Assembly: GCF_017876775.1 (NCBI RefSeq)
Contig: NZ_JAGIOP010000001.1
Location: 1,364,001 to 1,428,000, forward strand
Direction of reading: 5' to 3'
Source of the DNA: Mycolicibacterium lutetiense
Lineage (GTDB): Bacteria; Actinomycetota; Actinomycetes; Mycobacteriales; Mycobacteriaceae
Length of the DNA stretch: 64,000 nt
Below the pieces are notes generated by a model. It was not told where the DNA came from and did not search any database. It saw only the letters and a program-made list of their open reading frames with translations. The position numbers and the translations under genes are program-made. Below are positions 17,581-25,684 of the stretch, piece by piece; the stretch's first letter is position 1, and each line of letters starts with the position of its first letter.

Positions 17581-19824
17581 ATTGCGCAGCGACTGACGCC
17601 GGCGACACAGCAACCCGCCGACGAGCCCGTCGGACCGTCGAAGCAGTCGCGTCTGCACTCACTGCTGCGCTATGACCTGCCGGCGTCGCTCGTCGTTTTC
17701 CTCGTCGCGCTGCCGCTGTCGTTGGGTATCGCCGTTGCCTCCGATGCACCTGTGCTCGCCGGAATCATCGCCGCGATCGTCGGCGGCATCGTGGTGGGCA
17801 TTCTGGGTGGCTCACCTCTGCAGGTCAGCGGACCGGCCGCCGGGCTGACGGTCATCGTCGCCGGACTCGTCGCCGAGTTCGGTTGGGCTGTCACTTGCGC
17901 GATCACGATCTGCGCGGGTGTGCTCCAGGTCCTGCTGGGGCTCAGCCGGATTGCCCGCGCGGCGCTGGCGATCTCCCCGGTCGTCGTACACGCAATGCTT
18001 GCCGGCATCGGAGTCACGATCGCCTTACAGCAGACTCACGTGCTGCTCGGCGGCGACTCCGCGAGCTCGGCCTGGCGCAACGTCACCGGACTACCCGGGC
18101 AGATACTCGATGCGCACGGGCCCGGTACTTTCCTCGGCGTGCTCGTCATCGGCATCCTCGTCGGATGGCGCTGGATGCCCGCGCGGGTCAAGGTGGTGCC
18201 CGGACCGCTCGTGGCGATCCTGGGCGTGACGGTGCTCTCGCTCGTCGCGCCCTTCGATGTCTCGCGGATCAGGATCGACGGCTCGCTAATAGATGCCCTG
18301 CAACTCCCGGACCTGCCCGGCGGCAATTGGGGTGCATTCGCCACGGGCGTGCTGACGGTGGCGCTGATCGCCAGCGTGGAAAGCCTGTTGTCCGCCGTGT
18401 CGGTAGACCGCTTGCAAAGCCGCGCTCCACGCACCAATTTCGACCGTGAGCTGCTCGGTCAGGGCGTGGCCAACATTGCGTCGGGCACCATCGGCGGCCT
18501 GCCGGTGACCGGTGTGATCGTGCGCAGCTCCACCAACGTTGCCGCCGGCGCCCAGACCCGCGCATCAGCGATCCTGCACGGCGTGTGGGTGCTGGCGTTC
18601 GCAGTGCCGTTCGCGGGCCTGGCCAAGCTGATACCCACGGCGGCGCTGGCCGGTCTACTCATGGTGATCGGCATACAACTGGTCAAATGGGCCCACATCA
18701 AGACGGCCTGGCGCACCGGCGACCTCGCGGTCTACCTCGTCACGATCGTCGGTGTGGTGTTCCTCAACCTGCTCGAGGGCGTGCTGATCGGCCTGGCACT
18801 CGCCATCTCGCTGACCGTCTGGCGGGTGGTTCGGGTCAAGATCACTGCCGATCCGGCCGGCGACGCGCAGTGGCGCGTCGTCATCGACGGTTCGGTGACT
18901 TTTCTGTCGCTCCCGAGACTCAACAGCGTGCTGGCGTCGGTGCCGGAGGGGTCGCATGTCACCGTCGAAATGTCGGTCGACTTCATCGACCATGCCGGTT
19001 ACGAGACCATCGACTCCTGGCAGCGTCAGCAGGTCGCGTCGGGCGGCAGCGTCGATATCCACGACGTCGGCGCGGTCGAGATGGACAGTGCCGTCGCTGG
19101 GCCACCGATGCGCGGATTCACCCCCATCGACAAACGCACCGGCGTGGTGCCCTGGAGTTCCTGGCAGCCGCGGCTGCGGCCGTCGGTGCTGCACGGGCTG
19201 GCGGTCTATCAGCGCCGCACCGCGCCTTACCTCCGGCCGCACCTGCAGGAGTTGCAGCATGAACAGCGTCCCGAGACGCTGTTCATCACGTGCGCCGACT
19301 CGCGGATCGTGCCCAACGTGATCACCAGCAGCGGACCCGGCGACCTGTTCACCGTCCGCAACCTAGGTAACTTCATCCCGACCGGGCGGCAGGACGTGTC
19401 GGTGGACGCGGCGATCGCGTTCGCGGTGAAGGCCCTCGATGTGTCGTCGATCGTGGTGTGCGGACATTCCAGCTGCGGCGCCATGAACGCGGTATTGCGC
19501 GATGGCCCAGGCCAATCCACCGGTGACGAAGTGCTGGACACCTGGCTGGAGTATGCACGGCCGACACTGGCCGCCTTCGACGGGGGCTGCCATCCGATCG
19601 CGCAGTCGGCAGCCGCCGAAGGGTTCGACGCCGTTGATCAGCTGGGCATGGTGAACGTGGTGTTGCAGGTGCAGACGCTGACCGAGCATCCGCTGTTGCG
19701 CGAGCGCTATCAGCAGGGTCGGCTCGACATTCTCGGGTTGTTCTATGACATCCCGAGCGCGGCGGTGCTCCGGGTGACGCCGACCGAGGTCAGCGCATTC
19801 GATCTAGGACGCGCGCGGTCGTAG
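17581..19824 (+). CDS. SulP-family anion transporter fused to beta-carbonic anhydrase
   Basis: 747 aa. The N-terminal part is a SulP/SLC26 transporter with many membrane segments (PASLVVFLVALPLSLGIAV, then GSPLQVSGPAAGLTVIVAGL), followed by a STAS-like cytoplasmic region (about residues 420-500). The C-terminal domain is a beta-carbonic anhydrase: zinc ligands in CADSR (Cys571; Asp573 and Arg575 form the dyad) and in HSSC (His629, Cys632). The likely role is bicarbonate or sulfate uptake coupled to CO2/bicarbonate conversion at the membrane. M. tuberculosis Rv3273 has the same fusion. No ATG, GTG or TTG lies between the upstream stop (17545) and residue 48; ATT at 17581, 6 nt after AGGAG, is the likely start. 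Confidence 0.85.
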   Translation: MAQRLTPATQQPADEPVGPSKQSRLHSLLRYDLPASLVVFLVALPLSLGIAVASDAPVLAGIIAAIVGGIVVGILGGSPLQVSGPAAGLTVIVAGLVAEFGWAVTCAITICAGVLQVLLGLSRIARAALAISPVVVHAMLAGIGVTIALQQTHVLLGGDSASSAWRNVTGLPGQILDAHGPGTFLGVLVIGILVGWRWMPARVKVVPGPLVAILGVTVLSLVAPFDVSRIRIDGSLIDALQLPDLPGGNWGAFATGVLTVALIASVESLLSAVSVDRLQSRAPRTNFDRELLGQGVANIASGTIGGLPVTGVIVRSSTNVAAGAQTRASAILHGVWVLAFAVPFAGLAKLIPTAALAGLLMVIGIQLVKWAHIKTAWRTGDLAVYLVTIVGVVFLNLLEGVLIGLALAISLTVWRVVRVKITADPAGDAQWRVVIDGSVTFLSLPRLNSVLASVPEGSHVTVEMSVDFIDHAGYETIDSWQRQQVASGGSVDIHDVGAVEMDSAVAGPPMRGFTPIDKRTGVVPWSSWQPRLRPSVLHGLAVYQRRTAPYLRPHLQELQHEQRPETLFITCADSRIVPNVITSSGPGDLFTVRNLGNFIPTGRQDVSVDAAIAFAVKALDVSSIVVCGHSSCGAMNAVLRDGPGQSTGDEVLDTWLEYARPTLAAFDGGCHPIAQSAAAEGFDAVDQLGMVNVVLQVQTLTEHPLLRERYQQGRLDILGLFYDIPSAAVLRVTPTEVSAFDLGRARS

Positions 19825-19855
19825 TGGCGTACCCGGATCGTCGTGGCGTGCCTCG

Positions 19856-20629
19856 TCATTCCTTGGGGCGCAACATATATCCGACACCGCGCACGGTGTG
19901 GATCATCGGCTCGTGGCCGGCATCGACCTTCCTGCGTAGGTACGAGATGTAGAGGTCGACGATGCCCGATTTGCCGCCGAACCCGTAGTTCCACACTTGT
20001 TCGAGTATCTCGGCGCGACTCAGAGCCCGCCGCGGATTACGCATCAGATACCGCAACAGCTCGAACTCGGTCACGGTCAGCGTCAACGCCGCACCGTCGC
20101 GAGACACCTCGTGGCTGGCTCCGTCGAGCACGATGCCGCCGACTCGCAGCACCTCGTCGACCGGCGGTGCAATATGGCTGGACCGGCGCAGCAAACCCCG
20201 CAGCCGGGCGACGAGCTCCTCCAGGCTGAACGGCTTGGTCATGTAGTCGTCGGCGCCGGCGGTCAACCCCGATACCCGATCCACCACCGAATCACGCGCA
20301 GTGAGAAACAAGGTCGGGGTGTATGTCTCGGCTGCCCGCACTTGCTGCAAGATCTGCATCCCGTCGACGTCGGGCAGCATGATGTCCAGCACGACGACGT
20401 CGGGCTCAGTGTCGGTGAACAGGGCCATCGCGTCGCTGCCGTTGTGGGCGACGTCCACGGTCCAGCCCTCGTAGCGCAGCGCCATCGTGACCAGGTTGGT
20501 CAGCGCCGGCTCATCGTCGACCAGCAACACCCGGATCGGTGACCCGTCAGCACGATGCATCCGGGGTAGCTGACCCAGCATTGCCTGCCGGGGTGCTTGT
20601 CCACGTGGAGACACCGACGTCGCCGCCAT
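19856..20629 (-). CDS. OmpR/PhoB-family response regulator 2 (orphan)
   Basis: 257 aa from ATG 20629; a start at 20650 is also possible, but the shorter one aligns with paralogue 1 (MAATSVS against MTSVSV). Receiver: VDDEPALTNLVTMALRYEGW, phosphoacceptor Asp in DVVVLDIMLPDVDGMQIL, Lys in MTKPFSLEELVARL. Winged helix: TEFELLRYLMRNPRRALSRAEILEQVWNYGFGGKSGIVD and a C-terminal HTVRGVGYML. Most of the protein is identical to regulator 1, but this one keeps the usual PDVDG where the other has PDIDV. Ends 31 bp from the transporter stop, convergent with it. No kinase nearby. Confidence 0.88.
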   Translation of the reverse strand: MAATSVSPRGQAPRQAMLGQLPRMHRADGSPIRVLLVDDEPALTNLVTMALRYEGWTVDVAHNGSDAMALFTDTEPDVVVLDIMLPDVDGMQILQQVRAAETYTPTLFLTARDSVVDRVSGLTAGADDYMTKPFSLEELVARLRGLLRRSSHIAPPVDEVLRVGGIVLDGASHEVSRDGAALTLTVTEFELLRYLMRNPRRALSRAEILEQVWNYGFGGKSGIVDLYISYLRRKVDAGHEPMIHTVRGVGYMLRPKE

Positions 20630-20671
20630 AACACCATTGTCCGGAGGCATAGATGACTGTCACATGGTTCA

Positions 20672-20692
20672 TGCCAAATTCATATTCTGGCA
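20672..20692. promoter_or_regulatory. Inverted repeat upstream of response regulator 2
   Basis: TGCCA (20672-20676) and TGGCA (20688-20692) flank an AT-rich centre, 21 bp overall, 22 to 43 bp upstream of the possible regulator starts. Spacing fits a dimeric protein site, perhaps autoregulation. Nothing else is seen in the 20651-20812 gap. Confidence 0.35.
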
Positions 20693-20812
20693 GTTCGAAG
20701 GTGGATGCCGGGGTGCTCCGCACCGATCGGACCAAAGATGTTCGGCCGCAACTCAAACGGGGATGGTCGAGCGCCCCAGCACTGCGGCCAAGGCCCTGGC
20801 TGAATTTCGGCC

Positions 20813-21310
20813 CTACGACCACACGGCCTTCGCGCGCTGCAGTGCGAGCCGACGGCCGCGCATGGCGGTCTCTCCCCAACATGACGGGCTCTCCTCGGAG
20901 AACTTCAGGTTGACGAATCCGGTGAGGTCGGCCCTGATTACGTACTTCAACGGAACCGGGCCGGTCTTGGATCCATCGGTCGGGCAGCGCACACCGGGGT
21001 TGATGCGCTCACCGACCCACGCACCCTTGTGCCGATCGGCGGCGGGGTCCCACAGCAGGTCCAGTTGCCACGAGCCCTCCGACTCGGGCGAGACCACGTG
21101 CAGGCACCGGGGGCCGCAATCGGACAGCGTCCAGTTGTAGGGTTCCGGCGCCCGGTCGCCCGACGTTTCGGTGACGGTGTAGACGCCCGGTCGAGGCAGC
21201 GGCGGGGCCGGCACCTCCGGGGCGGCGGCCGGCGGGCCGGATGACTGCAGGCCGCCGAGCGCGAATCCGATTGCCAGCGAAACGGCAACCAGGACAATGG
21301 CGTCTTTCAA
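20813..21310 (-). CDS. Membrane-anchored or exported protein, unknown function
   Basis: 165 aa from TTG 21310, chosen because GGAGG stands 6 nt upstream; a GTG at 21367 would add 19 residues without such a site. The N-terminal hydrophobic segment (AIVLVAVSLAIGFALGG) is a signal anchor or uncleaved signal, followed by a Pro/Ala linker (PPAAAPEVPAPPLPRP) and a globular exported domain with Cys residues in LSDCGPRCLHVV, GVRCPTDG and PSCWGE. This layout is common in mycobacterial secreted proteins of unknown function. Eight-base gap... to the VOC gene is short, so they may be co-transcribed. Confidence 0.7.
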   Translation of the reverse strand: MKDAIVLVAVSLAIGFALGGLQSSGPPAAAPEVPAPPLPRPGVYTVTETSGDRAPEPYNWTLSDCGPRCLHVVSPESEGSWQLDLLWDPAADRHKGAWVGERINPGVRCPTDGSKTGPVPLKYVIRADLTGFVNLKFSEESPSCWGETAMRGRRLALQRAKAVWS

Positions 21311-21373
21311 AAGGGACCTCCGCGTCGGATCATATCCGCGCGTGTCGGCGATACCCTGCGCTATCACCCGTGT

Positions 21374-21766
21374 TCAGTTCCCGGCGAAGAACTCCAGGGC
21401 GATGCCGTCGGGATCGCGGAAGCTGAGTCCGGACCCGTACGGGGCGTCCACGATCCCGCCGTGGACGATGCCCAGCCCGTCGAGTCGGTCCACCCAGGCC
21501 TGCAGTTCCGCACGCGATGCGCAGCCGAAGCCGACGTGGTCCAGGCCGACCCGGAACTCGCTGAAACGTCCATCGGGAGCCGGGGTCTGGTGTTGATGGA
21601 CGCCGAACAGCGTGCCGCCCTCCAGCAGCCACACCAGGTGATGGAAACCGGCGTCGGTGTCCTCGTCGAGCACCGGATCGGCGTCGAACAGGGCTCGGTA
21701 CCACGGCCCGCTGACCGCCAGATCCCGGACGGTGACCGCCACATGAGCCAGTGCCGGAAACGCCAT
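21374..21766 (-). CDS. VOC-family (glyoxalase/bleomycin resistance fold) protein
   Basis: 130 aa with the paired beta-alpha-beta-beta-beta modules of the vicinal oxygen chelate fold. Candidate metal ligands are His8 in LAHVAVTVRDL, His in GLDHVGFGCAS and Glu in FRDPDGIALEFFAG, the typical H-x-H-x-E pattern of VOC enzymes. The substrate cannot be read from sequence; glyoxalase-like lyase, dioxygenase or epimerase are all possible. ATG start; 26 bp after the upstream MpaB-type gene. Confidence 0.82.
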   Translation of the reverse strand: MAFPALAHVAVTVRDLAVSGPWYRALFDADPVLDEDTDAGFHHLVWLLEGGTLFGVHQHQTPAPDGRFSEFRVGLDHVGFGCASRAELQAWVDRLDGLGIVHGGIVDAPYGSGLSFRDPDGIALEFFAGN

Positions 21767-21792
21767 GATTCGCCCTCCTGAATCAGTCGGAA

Positions 21793-22620
21793 TCAGACCA
21801 CTCGTTTGCCGAGACGGTCACGGATCCGCATGTCCCACAGATAGATCTGATAGCCCAACAGCCACACCTCGTGCGGGATCACGCGATCGGCGACCCGCAG
21901 GCCGATCAACAGCCTCTCGAAACGCCGCTGCTGATCGTCCGTCCAGCCCAACTGCATATGGCTGCGGAACTCGGCGGGCAGGAATCCGGTGGTGGCGAAC
22001 AGGTTGAACCGGCCGGCCAGCAGCCGCAGCGGAGCAGGCAAGAACGCCATCGCGGCGACCCCGTACAAATGCTCTCGCACCGGCAGGTCGATCCGCAGGT
22101 CCTGCAGCGACTGCTTCCAATACGCATCGAAGGCGTCCCGGTCTTCCGGCCACATCTCGTCGCGCACCTGCAAGGTGGTGCCCAGCGTGCGGGCGTCGGC
22201 GTAGATCGCGTCGGCGGACTCCTCGTCGAGCGGACCGTAGAGGAACTCGTGCATATCGATGTAGTAGCGGTACAGGCAGGCCGCCACCCACAGTTGCAGG
22301 CGCGGATCGAAAGCGTTGTAGGACACCGGGCTTGAGGCCCGTGAGCGGACCAGCGCGTGCACCTTGTCGATCTGGGTGCGCAGCAGCCTACGGTCGGCGT
22401 CGGTTCCCATGGTGGCCGCGGCCAGATAGGTGCCGGTGGTGCGGGCCCGTTTGAACGGATGCTTGTAGACGTTGCCGCTGTCGACCGGGCTCTCCAGCAC
22501 CCCGTAACCGACACCCGGGGACGCCAGTTGCATGATGACGTTGGCCGCGGGCAGCAGCGCCGCCGCCGGGTTGAGCAGATCGGTGACCCGTCGCGGGCGT
22601 TGTGGCGGACCCAGCCTCAT
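21793..22620 (-). CDS. MpaB-type oxygenase (DUF2236)
   Basis: 275 aa. Belongs to the DUF2236 family, whose members include heme-containing Lcp/MpaB-type proteins. The conserved block [26 protein letters not shown] and later [19 protein letters not shown] are visible. ATG at 22620 is chosen because the longer ORF overlaps cobD on the other strand. Substrate unknown. Divergent from cobD with a 36-bp gap. Same position as Rv2237. Confidence 0.8.
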   Translation of the reverse strand: MRLGPPQRPRRVTDLLNPAAALLPAANVIMQLASPGVGYGVLESPVDSGNVYKHPFKRARTTGTYLAAATMGTDADRRLLRTQIDKVHALVRSRASSPVSYNAFDPRLQLWVAACLYRYYIDMHEFLYGPLDEESADAIYADARTLGTTLQVRDEMWPEDRDAFDAYWKQSLQDLRIDLPVREHLYGVAAMAFLPAPLRLLAGRFNLFATTGFLPAEFRSHMQLGWTDDQQRRFERLLIGLRVADRVIPHEVWLLGYQIYLWDMRIRDRLGKRVV

Positions 22621-22656
22621 GACATCGAGTAGACCACCTTGTGAGACGCTGCCGGG

Positions 22657-23643
22657 GTGTTTGCGCCGAGAAGTCCGCGGGCGTGCCCGCCGGACTGGCA
22701 CCGCCGAGCCGCCGGTATCGCCGTCGGGTTCCTGGCTGACCTGCTGCTGGGCGATCCCCGTCGCGGACATCCGGTGGCCGGGTTCGGCACGGGCGCAGCA
22801 CGGTTGGAAAAGCTGATCTACGCCGACAACCGTGGGGCAGGTGTGCTGCACACCGGGCTGCTGCTCGGGGGTCTGGCCGGGCTGGGCTGGGCGGCGGGAC
22901 GTGGTGACCGCATCTGGGTGACCGCGGCGGCCACCTATATCGCGCTCGGCGGAACCTCGCTCAACCGGGTGGGCGTCCAGATGTCGACGCGGCTGCAGAC
23001 CGCCGATCTCGACGGTGCGCGTGCCCTGTTGCCCTCGTTGTGCGGGCGGGATCCGGCCGCGCTGGATCCTTCTGGTCTGACCCGGGCCACGGTGGAGTCG
23101 CTGGCCGAGAACACATCTGATGCCCAGGTGGCGCCGCTGTTGTGGGCGGCGATCGGCGGAGTGCCCGGGGTGCTGGTGTACCGGGGCGCCAACACACTGG
23201 ACGCGATGATCGGGCACCGCTCGCCGCGGTACAACTACTTCGGTTGGGCGGCAGCCCGATTCGACGATGTACTGAACTACCTTCCGGCCCGGCTGACCGG
23301 GGTGCTGGCGGTGCTGTGCGCACCGGTGGTCGGCGGTTCACCGGCCGCGGCGTTGCGCGCGTGGCGACGCGACGCATCCCGCCATCCCAGCCCCAACGCC
23401 GGAGTGGCCGAGGCGTCGTTCGCCGGCGCGCTCGGGGTGCGTCTGGGTGGCCCGACGCAGTACGCGCATCAGCTGGAGATCCGGCCCACGCTGGGCGACG
23501 GGCGCATGCCCGAGGTAGCCGACGTGGCCCGGGCGGTGCGGCTGTCGCGCGCGGTGCAGGCCTCGGCGGCGGCCGTGTCGGTGCTGCTCGTAGTGGTCAG
23601 CGGCGCTTGCCGTAGCGGTCGGCGATCTTCTCCTCGCCGGTGA
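22657..23643 (+). CDS. cobD: Adenosylcobinamide-phosphate synthase CobD/CbiB
   Basis: 328 aa membrane protein that attaches the aminopropanol linker to adenosylcobyric acid in B12 synthesis. Family motifs: [21 protein letters not shown] near the N-terminus, [20 protein letters not shown] and [44 protein letters not shown] start. The last 47 bp overlap the 3' end of the convergent SURF1 gene. A cobC-like aminotransferase, which could supply the linker, is 2 kb away. Confidence 0.92.
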   Translation: MFAPRSPRACPPDWHRRAAGIAVGFLADLLLGDPRRGHPVAGFGTGAARLEKLIYADNRGAGVLHTGLLLGGLAGLGWAAGRGDRIWVTAAATYIALGGTSLNRVGVQMSTRLQTADLDGARALLPSLCGRDPAALDPSGLTRATVESLAENTSDAQVAPLLWAAIGGVPGVLVYRGANTLDAMIGHRSPRYNYFGWAAARFDDVLNYLPARLTGVLAVLCAPVVGGSPAAALRAWRRDASRHPSPNAGVAEASFAGALGVRLGGPTQYAHQLEIRPTLGDGRMPEVADVARAVRLSRAVQASAAAVSVLLVVVSGACRSGRRSSPRR

Positions 23644-24427
23644 GTTCCCGGGGCGGTTCCTTCTCGGCCGCCTGGGCCGCTGCCCGTTCGCGCCTGCGCT
23701 GCTGCAACTCGGCGTAGACGAAGTAGCCGAGACCGAGCGGGGCGACGATGCCGAACGCGATCCACTGGATGCCGTAGGACAGGAACGGCCCGGCGTCGAG
23801 GTGCGGAAGGGAGATCTCCCCGAGCCCGCCCGGCTGGTCGGCCACCAGCTGCAGGTACGACCCGGTCAGCGGTACGCCGGTGAGCGAGGCGATCTGCCCG
23901 GTATTGATCGAGTACACCTGCTGTGCGCCGTCGTCGCTGCGGAACGGCGTCTTGCCCGGGATGAGGGCTTCCTCGTCCCGCAGACGCGCGGTGATCGACA
24001 CCTGACCGGTGGGTGCGGCCGCGAACTCGGGCACCTTGTTTCCGTCGATCGGTTCGATGAAGCCCCGATCGACCAGCACCACCGGCCCGTCGTCGACGGC
24101 GAACGGGGTGAGCACTTCGAACGCCGGTGCGCCGTCGACCACCCGCAGCCGGACCAGCACCTCCGCCTTGGGCAGGTAGTGCCCGGTAGCGGTAACCCGC
24201 TGCCACTGCGCGTCGGGGGCGGCCGAATCCTGCTGTGGCAGAAAGGTGGTCACCGGAACCGGGTCGGCCTGCAGTGAATGCGTGATCTGGTTGTTCTCCC
24301 GCGAAGTCGAGGTGTTCTTGCCCAGCTGCCACGGCGCCAGCACCGTGAAACACAAGTAGGCGAAAGCGACCACCACGATGAAGAACGCCACCCATTGCGG
24401 TCGTAGCAGGAAGGCCAAGCGTCGCAT
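23597..24427 (-). CDS. SURF1-family protein
   Basis: 276 aa. Two membrane helices near the ends (WVAFFIVVVAFAYLCFTVLAPWQLG and GIQWIAFGIVAPLGLGYFVYAEL) enclose a large extracytoplasmic domain with PVVLVDRGFIEP, the typical SURF1 topology. SURF1 assists cytochrome c oxidase assembly, probably heme a insertion; in actinobacteria that role is inferred. The ATG shares one base with the ptpA stop, so ptkA-ptpA-SURF1 is one coupled unit. The C-terminus is Lys/Arg-rich. Counterpart of Rv2235. Confidence 0.87.
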   Translation of the reverse strand: MRRLAFLLRPQWVAFFIVVVAFAYLCFTVLAPWQLGKNTSTSRENNQITHSLQADPVPVTTFLPQQDSAAPDAQWQRVTATGHYLPKAEVLVRLRVVDGAPAFEVLTPFAVDDGPVVLVDRGFIEPIDGNKVPEFAAAPTGQVSITARLRDEEALIPGKTPFRSDDGAQQVYSINTGQIASLTGVPLTGSYLQLVADQPGGLGEISLPHLDAGPFLSYGIQWIAFGIVAPLGLGYFVYAELQQRRRERAAAQAAEKEPPRELTGEEKIADRYGKRR

Positions 24428-24930
24428 CAGACTGCCGTTCCTCGGATTCCCCGCTCGGCCAGCGTCGCGTCGATCCAGGCGTGCAGACCGGGCAGGGATG
24501 ACTCGATCACGGTGAACACATCCTCGAAATCCGTCTTGCCGCCGTAGTACGGATCCTCCACATCGAGGGCATGCGCTCCCGACCGCGGGTCGAACGAGCG
24601 GAGCATCCGCAGCCGGTCGCTCGTCACGCCCAGATCGGTCAGGATGCGCGTGTGATTGCGGCCCAACGCGACCACCATGTCGGCACCGAGATGGTCATCG
24701 CAGACCTGGGCGGCGACGTGATCGCTGGGATAACCGCGCTCACGCAACACCAGGCAGGCGCGGCTGTCGGCGCCGTCACCGGCGTGCCAGCCGCCGGTAC
24801 CACCGCTGGTCACCCGAACCACGTCGGCCAGGCCGCGTTCGCCGATCTGGTGGGCGAACATTTTCTCGGCCATCGGGGACCGGCAGATGTTGCCCGAACA
24901 CACGAATGTCACATGTAGCAACTCAGACAC
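24427..24930 (-). CDS. ptpA: Low-molecular-weight protein tyrosine phosphatase PtpA
   Basis: 167 aa. P-loop VCSGNICRSPMAEK with catalytic Cys11 and Arg17; general acid Asp in DVEDPYYGG. Tyr128 and Tyr129 (DPYYGG) match the two tyrosines that PtkA phosphorylates in M. tuberculosis. In pathogens PtpA is exported and acts on host proteins; here a house role is more likely. GTG at 24930 with GGGAGGT upstream; the start overlaps the ptkA stop by 8 bp. The long ORF extension to 25077 is rejected. Confidence 0.93.
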   Translation of the reverse strand: MSELLHVTFVCSGNICRSPMAEKMFAHQIGERGLADVVRVTSGGTGGWHAGDGADSRACLVLRERGYPSDHVAAQVCDDHLGADMVVALGRNHTRILTDLGVTSDRLRMLRSFDPRSGAHALDVEDPYYGGKTDFEDVFTVIESSLPGLHAWIDATLAERGIRGTAV

Positions 24931-25609
24931 CGAGCACCTCCCGAAGGGCCGCGACGGTATCGACGTGGGCGTGCGCGGTCGCCCCAGCGAGCCCCGTGGG
25001 GCCGTCGAAATCTGCCGCGCCATAACCCCAGCCGACCACCACGGTGCCGATCCCGTGCTCGGCTGCACCCTCGACATCGTGCATCCGGTCGCCGACCATC
25101 AGGACGCGCTGCGGCAGGGGTTGCAGTTGGGCCAGTGCGTAGGCGACGACGTCGGCCTTGGCCGCCCGGACGCCGTCGGGGCTGGCCCCGGCGATCACCT
25201 CGAAGTAGCCGTCCAGGCCGAAATGCTCCAGGATGCGCCGCGCGGTGGGCTCGGCCTTCGAGGTGGCGACCGCCAGCCGCACCCCTGCGGACTGCAGATC
25301 TGCCAGCAGCGCCTCGACGCCGTCGAACAGGCTGTTCATCGCCCAGCCGCGGCTCGTGTAATCGGCGCGGTAGGCCGCGATCGCCGTGTCGGCATCGAAG
25401 CTCACCTCGCCCAGACTCAGCGCCTGCAACGTCTCGTGCATGGGCGGGCCGACGATGCGTCCGGCCAGGTCACCGTCCGGGATCCCGGCGCCGACGTGGG
25501 TCAACGCGTGGCGGAAACTCGACACGATCCCGGCCGCTGAATCGGTCAGGGTGCCGTCGAGATCGAACAGCACCAGCTGCGGTCGGGTGAGTTCCAGCGT
25601 GTCAGTCAC
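24923..25609 (-). CDS. ptkA: HAD-family phosphatase/kinase, PtkA-like
   Basis: 228 aa haloacid dehalogenase fold protein. Motif I LFDLDGTLTDSA, motif II Thr/Ser in AVATSKAEP, and MVGDRMHDVEGAAEHGI for motif IV. It resembles phosphoglycolate phosphatase; the M. tuberculosis homologue PtkA works as a tyrosine kinase on PtpA. GTG at 25609 follows GGGAGAA. M. tuberculosis PtkA is longer because of a disordered N-terminal extension; here an in-frame ORF continues to 25888 but would overlap the divergent cobC-like gene, so the short form is preferred. Overlaps ptpA by 8 bp. Confidence 0.83.
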   Translation of the reverse strand: MTDTLELTRPQLVLFDLDGTLTDSAAGIVSSFRHALTHVGAGIPDGDLAGRIVGPPMHETLQALSLGEVSFDADTAIAAYRADYTSRGWAMNSLFDGVEALLADLQSAGVRLAVATSKAEPTARRILEHFGLDGYFEVIAGASPDGVRAAKADVVAYALAQLQPLPQRVLMVGDRMHDVEGAAEHGIGTVVVGWGYGAADFDGPTGLAGATAHAHVDTVAALREVLGV

Positions 25610-25684
25610 GTACCCATTCTCCCGTATGTCGCCGGGAGTCCTCCGGATGCCCAGTTGAGGACCTCTGACCACTAGTGTCGTGCT

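Noticed and set aside
17436..17675. 79-codon frame in the divergent regulatory region
   Set aside because: Starts inside the palindrome, lacks a ribosome-binding site and runs over the transporter start in another frame.
17722..19824. TTG start for the SulP-carbonic anhydrase protein
   Set aside because: Would remove part of the first membrane segment, has no ribosome-binding site, and leaves the AGGAG-ATT arrangement upstream unexplained.
15734..21780. Integrated mobile element at tRNA-Val
   Set aside because: No integrase, transposase or duplicated tRNA 3' end was found; the islet may be old or moved by homologous exchange.
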